From contig JACQVR010000030.1 of assembly GCA_016209705.1 (NCBI GenBank), forward strand, positions 1 to 64,000: DNA of 64,000 nt, written 5' to 3'. Source of the DNA: Planctomycetota bacterium (lineage in GTDB: Bacteria; Planctomycetota; MHYJ01; JACPRB01). A model generated the notes under the pieces. The model was not told the origin of the DNA and searched no databases. It saw only the letters and a list, made by a program, of their open reading frames with translations. Numbering within the stretch: the stretch's first letter is position 1; every line of letters starts with the position of its first letter. This document shows positions 16,916-25,716 of this stretch, one piece after another. The translations under genes were made by a program, and so were the position numbers.

Positions 16916-19750
16916 TCATTCTCCCCCCACCAGCACACGCACGTCATCGAGACCGAACGACCAGGACTGCCCTTCGTACGGAGAACGTCCCCACAACGTC
17001 ACGATGAAGGGCGCCGCCTCCCCGCCGGAAAGCACCCGGATGGGTTGCTTTTCCGTCAGCAAGGTCCAATCGCCTCGGGCGTCATCCCACAGGTAAGCGT
17101 GAAAGATCCAACTCCGGGTGGCGGCGTCTTCGCGGCGCTCGATCTTTACCCGCGTCACACCCGGCGGCGCCGGCCGCGTCGCCAGCGACGTTCCGACGGC
17201 TCGCGGGCCTTCGTCCCGTTTGCAAAGCTCCTGGCCGAAAAAGAGGCGGATCGGCTTCACGGCGCCGGGCGCCGTTCGGTCTTCGAGGAAGACTAGATGC
17301 ACCCCTCCGGCGGTTTCCATGCGGCCGCTTCCGACCGGTTTCGTCGTGTACACCGAAAGGCCCGCTTCCAGCGAGTCCATGCGCTCGAAGTGGAACGTCG
17401 CCTCGACGCTGAGGAATTGCTCCCGCGGGATGTCGCGCCGCTCCAGCGCCGTGATTTTCCCGCCCATGCCGCGCCCTTGCGCCCCGCCGAGAACGGCCCG
17501 ATCGTTCTCGAACGCGATCCGCGGGCCGTTGGGCAGCTCGATCTTCAGCCATCCGGCGGATGGGGACTCGCGGTTTCCGTCGAACCGATCTTCGAACAGG
17601 ACGCGGGTCGTCAGCCACGCCTCGATTTTCCGGATCGCCTCCTTGCAGGCTTCGACCCAGGCCTGGTCGGAGGGGTCGTTGCTCGACAGGGCCGCCCCTT
17701 GGCGAAAGGCGATTTCGGCGGCTTGAAGGCGCAGCTTCGCGGACTCGCCGCCGGATCCGTAATCCACGTAGCCGCGGCCGTACTCGACGAGCGCCCATCG
17801 GCCTCCCATGGATCCCTGACGGAACGCGTCATGCGCGTCGGCGGCGCGGCCCGGCAGAACGGCATAGACGCAGGCCAGGGCCGTATACGCGGAGAACCGG
17901 CCCGGCTCCAACTCGAACGCCGGCTCCTCTTCGAGGATCATTTTCAGAAGCGATTCCGCATAGGTTCGATCCTTGAACGCCTGCTCCCGGTTCATGGCCC
18001 GCTGCTCGTCCTGGGCCAAAGCCAGATAGGCCGCGGCCGCCCCATAATACGAAGGGAGGTAATGGGGTTCGGCGCGGATGGAACTCCGGAATTCCTCCAG
18101 CGCCTTCCCCGGCTGTCCTTCCTTCAGAAGCAGATGGCCTTGCACGTATCGGACGTGGAAGTGATCCGGCTGAATCTTCAGGGTGCCGGCGAAATGCGCC
18201 GCCGCCTCATTCCCCTCCCCTTTCAGGATCCGGATCAACCCTAATCCTTCGGCGGCCTCCGCCGAGGATGGGTCGCGCTGGGCGGCGCCTCGATACAGGA
18301 TTTCCGCCTCCGCGGGAGCTCCGGCCGCGAGGTAGAGCGTCGCCAGATTCAACCAGGCGGAGATTTCGTACTGGTCGGCGCGAATCGCGTCCAGGAAACG
18401 CTGGGCCGCGCCGGGCTTGTTCTGAAGCGCCAGTGCCACGCCCAATCCGTTGAGCGCCTCGGACTCCCGCGGCTTCGCCGCCATCGCCGCCGTGAACGCC
18501 TGCTCCGCCGCGGCCGCCTGCCCCAGGCGAAGCGACACCAATCCCTGGATCTGAAATCCTTCCGGCTGGAGATGGCCGGTCGCCATGCGAACCAAGCCCT
18601 CGACGGTCTCCTGCGCTTCGGCGTCCAATCCCAGTTCGTAGAGCGCCCGCGCGCGGGCGATGCGCGGATCCTGCTTTGCCGGTTCGAGATGCACGGCCGC
18701 CGTGTAGCGAGCCACGGCGCATTCGAACAAGCCGAGCTCCTGGTAGAGGTCCCCGGAACGGAGGTGCGGTTCGTACGTCTCGTACGAGGACCCGCGCACC
18801 TCGTCGATGAAGCGATGGAGCGCGCCGAGGGCGGCGTCGTAATCGCCGAGGTGGCGGAGCGAAGCCACCAGAAACAGAAGGGCGTCGCGCGCCCTGGTTC
18901 CCAGATCGTTCCGCTGGAGCAGCGCCTCCAACGCCACCCGCGCTTCACGCACCGCTTCGGGACGCATGCCGGCCTCTTCCCGGCACCAGCGGGCCAACTT
19001 GAGGCGACCCTCCGCATCCCCTTCCTTGAGCTTGGCGGATCGGCGCCGATACTCTTTTTCGTATTCCCAACCTCGTTCGATGCCGTCGTCGGTGCCCGGA
19101 GCGAAACGGTCGATATCGTTCGGCGGCACGACGAGCCTCTGGACGGCGTTCCCTTGCCGGACTTCCATGTGCACCGAACCGTCGGGCAGCTCGGCGATGG
19201 AGCGGCCCTTGATCGGTGAACGGCTCAGCGTCCGGTGGACAACCCATTCCCCGCCGGGGCGCATGGGAAGGCTGCGCTTGTCCGGTGGGGTGGTGTCCTC
19301 GGGTTCCGGCAAGTCGGCCAGCTTGGCGATGTCCGCGGCGGGCGGCAGCCCCGTCGGAGCCACGGAGGCGGGCTTCCCGGGAAGAATCCGATACTTGCCG
19401 GGAAGCGACGCGCGGTTCAAGGCGCGGGGTTCCGGCCCCGGCCGTAGAGGAGGCAGCGCCAGCGCTTCGACCCGCGGCGCCGGAGGGCGAAGTTCCGGAA
19501 CCGGCAGGAAACCCGTCTGCGGCGGCTCCCAGAAGTTCCTTCCCGAAAGATAAGCCTCCGGCCGCGCGTCGGCGAACTCGACCGGGAGGTCCTTGGGAAC
19601 GGCGGTGGCGCGTTCGTTCGAAGGCAGCGGCGCCGTTCCGACCACCGCCGCCGGGCGCGTCCCTTCTCGAGCCAGAAGAAGTCCGCTCAGCGCGATCGCC
19701 GCGACGAGGGTCCATTGCTCCTTGTTGAGGCGTTTGAGCATTGAGGTCAC
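16916..19750 (-). CDS. Membrane-anchored TPR protein with C-terminal ConA-like domain
   Basis: 944 aa from GTG 19750 (ATG 19741 is an alternative). One N-terminal membrane helix (WTLVAAIALSGLLLA), a Pro-rich linker to about 170, a small beta segment (GEWVVHRTLSRSPIKGRSIAELPDGSVHMEVRQG), then at least ten TPR-like helical pairs from about 230 to 680, and a C-terminal beta-sandwich from about 720 (LFEDRFDGN...SFGLDDVRVLVG). The position between PilO- and GspG-like genes is that of PilP/GspC in other systems. It may couple the platform to the outer membrane, but no PilP domain is recognisable. Confidence 0.7.
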   Translation of the reverse strand: MTSMLKRLNKEQWTLVAAIALSGLLLAREGTRPAAVVGTAPLPSNERATAVPKDLPVEFADARPEAYLSGRNFWEPPQTGFLPVPELRPPAPRVEALALPPLRPGPEPRALNRASLPGKYRILPGKPASVAPTGLPPAADIAKLADLPEPEDTTPPDKRSLPMRPGGEWVVHRTLSRSPIKGRSIAELPDGSVHMEVRQGNAVQRLVVPPNDIDRFAPGTDDGIERGWEYEKEYRRRSAKLKEGDAEGRLKLARWCREEAGMRPEAVREARVALEALLQRNDLGTRARDALLFLVASLRHLGDYDAALGALHRFIDEVRGSSYETYEPHLRSGDLYQELGLFECAVARYTAAVHLEPAKQDPRIARARALYELGLDAEAQETVEGLVRMATGHLQPEGFQIQGLVSLRLGQAAAAEQAFTAAMAAKPRESEALNGLGVALALQNKPGAAQRFLDAIRADQYEISAWLNLATLYLAAGAPAEAEILYRGAAQRDPSSAEAAEGLGLIRILKGEGNEAAAHFAGTLKIQPDHFHVRYVQGHLLLKEGQPGKALEEFRSSIRAEPHYLPSYYGAAAAYLALAQDEQRAMNREQAFKDRTYAESLLKMILEEEPAFELEPGRFSAYTALACVYAVLPGRAADAHDAFRQGSMGGRWALVEYGRGYVDYGSGGESAKLRLQAAEIAFRQGAALSSNDPSDQAWVEACKEAIRKIEAWLTTRVLFEDRFDGNRESPSAGWLKIELPNGPRIAFENDRAVLGGAQGRGMGGKITALERRDIPREQFLSVEATFHFERMDSLEAGLSVYTTKPVGSGRMETAGGVHLVFLEDRTAPGAVKPIRLFFGQELCKRDEGPRAVGTSLATRPAPPGVTRVKIERREDAATRSWIFHAYLWDDARGDWTLLTEKQPIRVLSGGEAAPFIVTLWGRSPYEGQSWSFGLDDVRVLVGGE

Positions 19751-19765
19751 AAAATAAAGGCTCGA

Positions 19766-20563
19766 TCAATAACGTCTTTTTCCCGCGGCCGCCGGCGGCG
19801 CCTCCGAATGAAGAATCAGCGCCCCCACGCGCAGCGTCGCTTCCACCGACTCTCCCCGGCCGGGATCCGCCGCCGCGGAAAATTCGTCCAGCGCCAGATA
19901 GGAACCTTTCTGCTGGAGCGCGTGCACGAAGCGGAGCAACGCATCGGCGGAGCCCGTCGCCTTCAGGTGCACGGTCAACCGATTCAGGAATCGGTCCCGG
20001 CGCACCAGGGGCTCGTCCTGATAGTCGCTCGGGACGACCTCCGTGAGCTCGATCTTCTGGAGGTGCTCGATGGCCAGGAAGCACACCCGTTTGACGATCG
20101 CCAGGCGCGCCAGCCACTCTTCGGCGACGGCGTCCGGCAGGTCCTGGAAGGAGGCGGGCATTCCGAGCATGCCGGGAATGCGGGGAAATCCTTTTTCCCG
20201 GCATTTGTGGTCGAGCACTTTCGCCAGGTCCGCTCGCTGCCGCGCGAGCCATTCGACCGCCGTCTGCCCTTGCGACAGTCGATAGGCGGCCTCCACGGGA
20301 AACTCCGCGTCGGCCTGGATGGACCGAAGATCCTCCAGGAGCCGCAGTCGGTCCCGTTCCGCGGCGGCGATCGCCTCCTCCGTGGGCACGCCCGCCTGCA
20401 AACGCACCCGAAGCGCGCGCTCTTCCGCCTCCCGCTTGAGCCGCATCGCCGCCACGTCCGCGTTGGCCGGAGCCACGACCCATCCGACCCAGAGGAGCAG
20501 GGCCAGCGCCCCGCCGGAAGCGGCGATCACGAAGCGCTTATTTTCTTTCCACCAATAGTCCAT
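19766..20563 (-). CDS. PilO/GspM-like inner-membrane assembly protein
   Basis: 265 aa. Short cytoplasmic N-terminus, one membrane helix (FVIAASGGALALLLWVGWVV, residues 11-30), a coiled coil with many Arg and Glu (about 35-90), then a ferredoxin-like domain with LNRLTVHLKATGSADALLRFVHALQQKGSYLALDEF, typical of PilO/GspM. It starts 3 bp after the PilM-PilN fusion stop. Expected to pair with the PilN-like part of that protein in the platform of the pseudopilus system. Confidence 0.75.
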   Translation of the reverse strand: MDYWWKENKRFVIAASGGALALLLWVGWVVAPANADVAAMRLKREAEERALRVRLQAGVPTEEAIAAAERDRLRLLEDLRSIQADAEFPVEAAYRLSQGQTAVEWLARQRADLAKVLDHKCREKGFPRIPGMLGMPASFQDLPDAVAEEWLARLAIVKRVCFLAIEHLQKIELTEVVPSDYQDEPLVRRDRFLNRLTVHLKATGSADALLRFVHALQQKGSYLALDEFSAAADPGRGESVEATLRVGALILHSEAPPAAAGKRRY

Positions 20564-20566
20564 GGA

Positions 20567-22357
20567 TCATTCCTGCTTGAGGAGGATCCGGAACGCCTGC
20601 CAGCCAGGCTTGGTGCTTCCGCCTTCCTGATACAACTCCGCGACCACGCCCCGCGACGGGTCGGTCAACTGGAACTTGACGTCATCGAGCGCCGCGTTGA
20701 CGCCGTTCGGAACGGAATCGTCGATCTCGCCGACGATTTGAACGCTCGACCAGGGAGCCTCGATCGCGATCCCCCGGTCCAGGATCTCCCGCGGGAACGC
20801 TTCCAGAACGGGAGGGCCTGAGCCGTCGTGCGTCCACACCTGCGTCTCGGTTTCCGTTCGCGCTTCGGCCGGTCTGCGCGCCGGAACGACGCCCTCGAGG
20901 ATTCCCCGGCCCGGAGCCGCGAACACGATCCGGCGCGGCGGCGCCGTCGCCCCGCGCTCCGCGGTCACGGGATGCAGTTCGATCGATCGCACGAAGACAC
21001 CCTCGGGCAGAATTTTGCGCATCTTCTGGACCGCGTCCAGCAGGACACGGCCGGGAGCGATGTGGGACTCCAGAAGGCGCCGCTTGGCGACCAGTCGGGC
21101 GAGCTCCGCCTCCGCTTCGTCCATTTTCTCGATCCGCTCCCGAACGGCGCGGTGGTCCGACTGGAACTGCGCCAGGGCCTCGCGCGCCGCGGCTTTGCGA
21201 TAGAAGGCGATTCCGGTGACGGCCGCCGTCGCCGCCGCCAGGAGAAGTCCCGCCGCGATGAGATACATCGGCCCGCGGAAGAAGTCGCGGCGCCGCTTGA
21301 GGCGGTCCGGAAGGATGGAAATCGTCCCCGGCGAGCGGCTTCGAGTCGAAATCTGGGCGAGCCCCAGAGCGACGGTCAAATCCGCCGGTCGGGCGCTGAC
21401 GGCGGAATGACCCTTCAGGGGGCCCGGATCGACGTTGCGGAAAGGATCCAGGTTCTCGACGGGCACTTTCATCGCGCTTTGAAAATACTCGGGCAGCCCG
21501 CGGAGTCGCGCTCCGCCTCCGGAGAGGTAGATCTTGTCGACGATCAGTTCCTTGTCCGCGAGCTGAGCGCGCGCGAGATTGACGCTGGCCTGGACGGCGC
21601 CCAGGAGCTGGACGGCCGCCGCGCGAGCCCGGGGGCGCAGCTCCTCCTCGTTGGGGTCCGAAGTCTCGGCGGCCGGAATGAGGGTGACGTGCCGTATCTT
21701 GCGCGCTTCCGCTTCCGCTTCGGAAACGCCGGCGGCGTCGGCGATGGCCTGATCGAACAAGCGGCCTCCGATCAACAGGCTGCGGCACAGGAGCAGGCGT
21801 CCTCCGCGCGCCAGGGCCATGTCGGTCTGGTCCGAACCGATGTCCAGCAGCAGCGTCGTCCCGTGTTCCGCGCCGTAGGCATTCCGGTAAGCGGTGAACA
21901 GCGCGAACGACGTGGGGACGGCATCCCGCAGATCCACCTCCGCCGCGGCGGCCAGGGAAACGCGTTCGTCGATGGAGGTTTTCTTGCCGACGCCGACGAT
22001 GGCCAGGTACTGGGGAAAGTAGGGGTCGGGTTCGCGAAGCGTGCAGTAGTCCGCATAGAGGTCCCCGCCTTCGCCGAGGCGCTGGTCGATTTCATATCCC
22101 ATCATGGCCCGGTAGTTGGCGGGTTTCATTCGAGGCTGCAACACGGGCTGAAGGTTGACCTCCCGGCCGTTCAGGCCCATGACTCCGACGCCGGGTCCCG
22201 CGCCGAGCGCCTCGCGCAGCGACCGCGCCAGCGTCTGCGGGGAGCGGGCGCGCGGAAGGCGGACGCGCGAGGCCCCCACCACGCGGAATCCCCGCAAGGT
22301 GGGCTGTACCGCCACCACCTTCAGCGCCGTGGTCCCGATATCGATTCCGTATCCCAT
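20567..22357 (-). CDS. PilM-PilN fusion (GspL-like) platform protein
   Basis: 596 aa. Residues 1-320 are an actin-like ATPase fold of PilM type: GYGIDIGTTALKVV (phosphate 1), LLLDIGSDQTDMAL (phosphate 2) and IYLSGGGARLRGL (adenosine motif). A membrane helix (MYLIAAGLLLAAATAAVTGIAFY) lies near 365, followed by a PilN-like coiled coil and periplasmic domain. Fusing the two makes it analogous to GspL. It anchors the assembly ATPase in related systems. The gene is 3 bp from the PilO-like gene and 6 bp from the FHA gene. Confidence 0.85.
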   Translation of the reverse strand: MGYGIDIGTTALKVVAVQPTLRGFRVVGASRVRLPRARSPQTLARSLREALGAGPGVGVMGLNGREVNLQPVLQPRMKPANYRAMMGYEIDQRLGEGGDLYADYCTLREPDPYFPQYLAIVGVGKKTSIDERVSLAAAAEVDLRDAVPTSFALFTAYRNAYGAEHGTTLLLDIGSDQTDMALARGGRLLLCRSLLIGGRLFDQAIADAAGVSEAEAEARKIRHVTLIPAAETSDPNEEELRPRARAAAVQLLGAVQASVNLARAQLADKELIVDKIYLSGGGARLRGLPEYFQSAMKVPVENLDPFRNVDPGPLKGHSAVSARPADLTVALGLAQISTRSRSPGTISILPDRLKRRRDFFRGPMYLIAAGLLLAAATAAVTGIAFYRKAAAREALAQFQSDHRAVRERIEKMDEAEAELARLVAKRRLLESHIAPGRVLLDAVQKMRKILPEGVFVRSIELHPVTAERGATAPPRRIVFAAPGRGILEGVVPARRPAEARTETETQVWTHDGSGPPVLEAFPREILDRGIAIEAPWSSVQIVGEIDDSVPNGVNAALDDVKFQLTDPSRGVVAELYQEGGSTKPGWQAFRILLKQE

Positions 22358-22363
22358 GGGCGA

Positions 22364-24385
22364 CTATTCCGCGTCCAACGACTTGAGAAGCTCGCTCGCG
22401 CCGGCGGCGGACTCGTCCGCTCCGTAGCGCCTGAGGATCGCTTCGCAGATGTCGCGCGCCAGGTTTTTCGTTCCCGCGTCGGCGAATTGCAGCGCCTGAT
22501 GCAACAATCGGCGCGCCCGTTCGGCGTCCTTTCCGCCCCGCGCTTCCGCGATTCCCGCCCGGAGCCGTTCGCGCTCGTTCTGGGCGGACGCCGCGAAGCG
22601 TCCCGACGGCCAGCGGCGTTCGTAGCCGTCCAGAAGCTCCAGCGCCCGCTCGAAAAGCGCGCGGCGCTGCATCAGATGGGCGCGGAAAAGGGCCGACTGC
22701 GCGGCGCTCCATTCGCGGAGTTCCAGATCTTCCAGGCGGCGGACGTCCCGAGCCCATTCCTGCTTCTTGTCCGGCTCCCGAACGGTGCGGGCCATTCGGC
22801 GGCACATCGAAAGCGCGTCGCTCATCCGCCCTTCAGATTCCGCGCGCCGGGCCTGGATGCGCGGGTCTTCTTCTCCGGCCTCGACGGGCCTGAGGATGAG
22901 TCCGAAACGGAACTCCGAAGCGCCGCGGCCGAAACCGAGGAGTCCGAGCCAAATGCCGCGCGCGCCGTCGGCCTGCACGCGCATCAAGCCTTCGGTCGTC
23001 TCCAGCGCGAAGCGGCCGGCCTCGCATCGGAAAGGCAGCAGCGAGACGTCGCCCGTCGCGGTTCCGACCGCCGCCTCTCCTCGAGGGAGGGCCGCCGAGA
23101 ACGCGACCTGGTCGATCTGCTTGAGAAGGTCTCCCCGCAGGAGGTAGCCGATCAGCAGCGATCCCCCGTCTCCGGCGCGGATCTCCTGCTCGAAGTCCAC
23201 CGTTCGCAGGTCGGCGGGGCTGAGCACGCGACCCGCGACTGAGATCTGTTCGGAATCCGAGGAGAGGCGCGCTTCAGACGCGAACGTTTGAGGGACGGCT
23301 CCTTCCTTCTCCGTGGCCAGCAGCAGCCGGGCATTGGCCAGAACGATCCGGGATCCCTGGTAAATCGTGAACGCCCCCGATTCCCCCGCGGCGATCGTAT
23401 AGGCTCCCAATTCGACGCCCGGCCGCGCCTTCCCCCGCTCGCGGCGCGAAACGCTCGCGTCGTCGAAATAGACGCGCCCGGCCCGGCCGACCGCGCTGAA
23501 GCCAGGTTGAAACGCGCCGGCGCCCGCGGGAGCGCGGAATTCATGAGCGAGGCGCGACCATTCCGAAGGGACGTGGAACGGAGGGGAACAATCCTCGAGG
23601 ACAACGGGCCCGCCGATTCTGGAATACCATGTCATTTTCAGAGCGACGAACCCCGGAAACGAATCGGTCTTCACCCAGACGGAGGCGTCGACCGTTCCGG
23701 CTCCTTGCACATCGAAGATTTCCTGCGTCCCGATGTCCGCCACCGCATCCGACGGAGCGCCCTTCTTTTGAAGGCACAGCGAGCTGTTCCCGTGACGTGC
23801 CACGCCGGGCGCGACGGACAAGGAAGAGGCCAGGCCGGGGCGCAATTGCCATCCCGGGACGCCCTGCTCCGCCGACAACTCGAACGAGGCGTTGTACGAA
23901 ACGAGATTGCTGGATTCGCGAGGAATTTCCGGGCGCGCGACGAGCGTGGACAAGGCGTAAAACGCGCCCGAGGCCAGGACGAGACCGGCCACGATCAGGA
24001 GCGCGATCCGGTAGGTTCCGGCGGGGTGCCGTCCCCACGCGCTGAAGTTCTCGCTCGGCGCCGAAACGCGTTCACCAAGGGGCGTGCCTCGGGCCGGCGT
24101 ATCCTGGGCGACGTACCGGAGCGTCGCTTTTCCTACTCGGATTTCGTCGCCGGGGGACAAGCGTTCTTGAACGATCCGGACGCCATTGAGCAGCGTGCCG
24201 TTCCGGCTGCCTTTGTCGTGGAGCACGGCGCCGCTCTCCTCCAGCCGGATTTCACAATGTTTGCGCGAGACGCTGGGATCCTGAATGGACACGGCGGCTT
24301 TGGGAGATCGCCCGATGACATTGCAGCCCGGGTGGAGGGGAGCGGACCATTCCCGGTCTCCGAGGCGTACCGTGATCTTAGGCAT
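22364..24385 (-). CDS. FHA-domain membrane protein heading the pseudopilus operon
   Basis: 673 aa from ATG 24385; the FHA fold begins directly after it, so the further upstream TTG and ATG are less likely. FHA residues 3-95 include NVIGRSPKAAVSIQDPSVSRKHCEI and DKGSRNGTLLNG, so the phosphothreonine-binding Arg, Ser-Arg-His and Asn are present. A membrane helix (TYRIALLIVAGLVLASGAFYAL) is near 145. A ConA-like/CBM beta-sandwich (ELSAEQGVPGW...GRAGRVYFDDASVSR) and helical repeats follow. It may pass Ser/Thr-kinase signals to the pseudopilus. No kinase gene is in the window. Confidence 0.8.
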   Translation of the reverse strand: MPKITVRLGDREWSAPLHPGCNVIGRSPKAAVSIQDPSVSRKHCEIRLEESGAVLHDKGSRNGTLLNGVRIVQERLSPGDEIRVGKATLRYVAQDTPARGTPLGERVSAPSENFSAWGRHPAGTYRIALLIVAGLVLASGAFYALSTLVARPEIPRESSNLVSYNASFELSAEQGVPGWQLRPGLASSLSVAPGVARHGNSSLCLQKKGAPSDAVADIGTQEIFDVQGAGTVDASVWVKTDSFPGFVALKMTWYSRIGGPVVLEDCSPPFHVPSEWSRLAHEFRAPAGAGAFQPGFSAVGRAGRVYFDDASVSRRERGKARPGVELGAYTIAAGESGAFTIYQGSRIVLANARLLLATEKEGAVPQTFASEARLSSDSEQISVAGRVLSPADLRTVDFEQEIRAGDGGSLLIGYLLRGDLLKQIDQVAFSAALPRGEAAVGTATGDVSLLPFRCEAGRFALETTEGLMRVQADGARGIWLGLLGFGRGASEFRFGLILRPVEAGEEDPRIQARRAESEGRMSDALSMCRRMARTVREPDKKQEWARDVRRLEDLELREWSAAQSALFRAHLMQRRALFERALELLDGYERRWPSGRFAASAQNERERLRAGIAEARGGKDAERARRLLHQALQFADAGTKNLARDICEAILRRYGADESAAGASELLKSLDAE

Positions 24386-24621
24386 GCGGTCCACGAAGAT
24401 TCGAGCGGGATAGTCGCGGGGGCTTCCGCGGCGGTTGTGGAGGTCGGACATCAATTGAACGCGTATCGGAACCTGTACAGCCGGGCCGCTCCACGATGGA
24501 CCCTTACGCTAATGAATGAGACGGCGAGGGTCAAGCAAATCGTGCGGGATAAAATGATCCTCCCGGGCGGCGAAAGAGGATATCATGACATCGGGGCAGG
24601 TCCCATCCAAAGGAGGGTGCG

Positions 24622-25236
24622 ATGACCGATCATCTCTCCTTGCGCTACCCGAAAACAGTCACACTCAAGGGACGGGCGGTGGTCTTGCGCCCGCTTCAAC
24701 GAAAGGATGAACAGCCCCTGCTGGAATTCTTCAAGCGCCTTCCGGTCGACGAGCGCCAGATGTTGAAGGACGACGTCACCAGTCCCGAGGTGATCGGCGA
24801 TTGGTGCCGCCATCTGGATTACGAGCGCACCCTTCCCATCCTCGGATGGTCGGGAAGCCGCGTGGTGGCCAATTCCACGCTGCACCGCCACCGCGGCGGC
24901 TGGATGGGGCACGTCGCCAAGTTTCGCATCACGGTGGATCCCGAATTCCGCGGATGCGGCCTGGCGCGGACGCTGACGCAGGAAATCGTGGACCTCGCGG
25001 TTCTGCAAGGAGTGGCCATCATCGACGCCGAGGCCATGGCCGAACAAAAGGGCGTGATCCGCTTGCTGGAAAGCCTCGACTTCATCGCGGTCGCCACGTT
25101 GCCCCAGCACGTACTGGACCTTACCTATCAGCCTCATGACCTCGTGATCCTGTCGCGTACGGTGATTCCGGTCGAGCGGCTCTCGCCGGACGCGAAAAAA
25201 TCGGTCGAAGAAGTGGACGTGGGGGGCGGGGGTTAA
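24622..25236 (+). CDS. GNAT family N-acetyltransferase
   Basis: 204 aa, start supported by AAAGGAGGG seven bases upstream. GNAT fold with RAVVLRPLQRKDEQPLLEFF at the N-terminus and motif A FRITVDPEFRGCGLARTLTQEIVDLA at about 101-126, where RGCGLA is the acetyl-CoA pyrophosphate loop (Q/RxxGxG/A). Substrate unknown. It is divergent from the FHA gene across 236 bp, followed by the palindromic repeat copy D. Confidence 0.85.
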   Translation: MTDHLSLRYPKTVTLKGRAVVLRPLQRKDEQPLLEFFKRLPVDERQMLKDDVTSPEVIGDWCRHLDYERTLPILGWSGSRVVANSTLHRHRGGWMGHVAKFRITVDPEFRGCGLARTLTQEIVDLAVLQGVAIIDAEAMAEQKGVIRLLESLDFIAVATLPQHVLDLTYQPHDLVILSRTVIPVERLSPDAKKSVEEVDVGGGG

Positions 25237-25281
25237 GGCGTCGTGGTGAAATGACTGATGCCATTTCTGGTGAACGGTTTG

Positions 25282-25355
25282 AACCGCCAAAGCGGCCAAA
25301 CCGCCAAATAGGACCGCCAGGAGGATATCTGCTGGCGCTTTTGCGTTTTGGCGGT
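25282..25355. repeat. Dispersed palindromic repeat, copy D
   Basis: Left AACCGCCAAAGCGG and CCAAACCGCCAAA, right TGGCGCTTTTGCGTTTTGGC then GGT. The centre AGGAGGATATCTGCTGG resembles copy C. It follows the GNAT gene. Confidence 0.75.
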
Positions 25356-25434
25356 CATTTCGACCATTGGAGCGCTTATATTTTCAGTATTCCTGACGGG
25401 GTTTTGCCGGAAATGGCTCGTCTCGCGCCTGACC

Positions 25435-25463
25435 TTGACATGCCCGGAAGCGCCGTCTAACAT
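25435..25463 (+). promoter_or_regulatory. Sigma-70-type promoter upstream of rny
   Basis: TTGACA (25435-25440), 17-bp spacer, TAACAT (25458-25463). The predicted start near 25470 lies 247 nt before the rny start codon. Confidence 0.7.
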
Positions 25464-25469
25464 GTTCTT

Positions 25470-25716
25470 CAGTAGCCCTTTGCAGAACGTCTGGCGAGAA
25501 GCGCGAAGGGAGTTCATAGACGGCGGGCGGTTCCGCCCCGGTGCGCGCCGATGACTCTGGCATTGCAACGATTCATGCCGTGGCGTATTCGTGGATCGTG
25601 GATATGACGGAAAAGAGACGATCGCAGCTCTGGTAAGTCGGTCAACCCCGCGTCGCACACACCGGACGGTCGCCCGTATCGTGTTTTCTCATCCAAGGGA
25701 TACGGGAGCGCGAATC
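25470..25716 (+). other. Long leader or small RNA between the promoter and rny
   Basis: No ORF here looks coding. Two stems can be drawn: CCCTTTGC with GCGAAGGG enclosing about 24 nt, and GGGCGG/CCGCCC with a 2-nt loop. It may be a long 5' leader of rny or a separate small RNA. Confidence 0.35.

Noticed and set aside
20828..23242. 804-aa plus-strand ORF opposite the PilM-PilN and FHA genes
   Set aside because: Antisense shadow; the minus-strand frames have recognisable domains and tight operon spacing.
25470..25716. 6S RNA
   Set aside because: The two short stems do not form the long bulged hairpin of 6S RNA.
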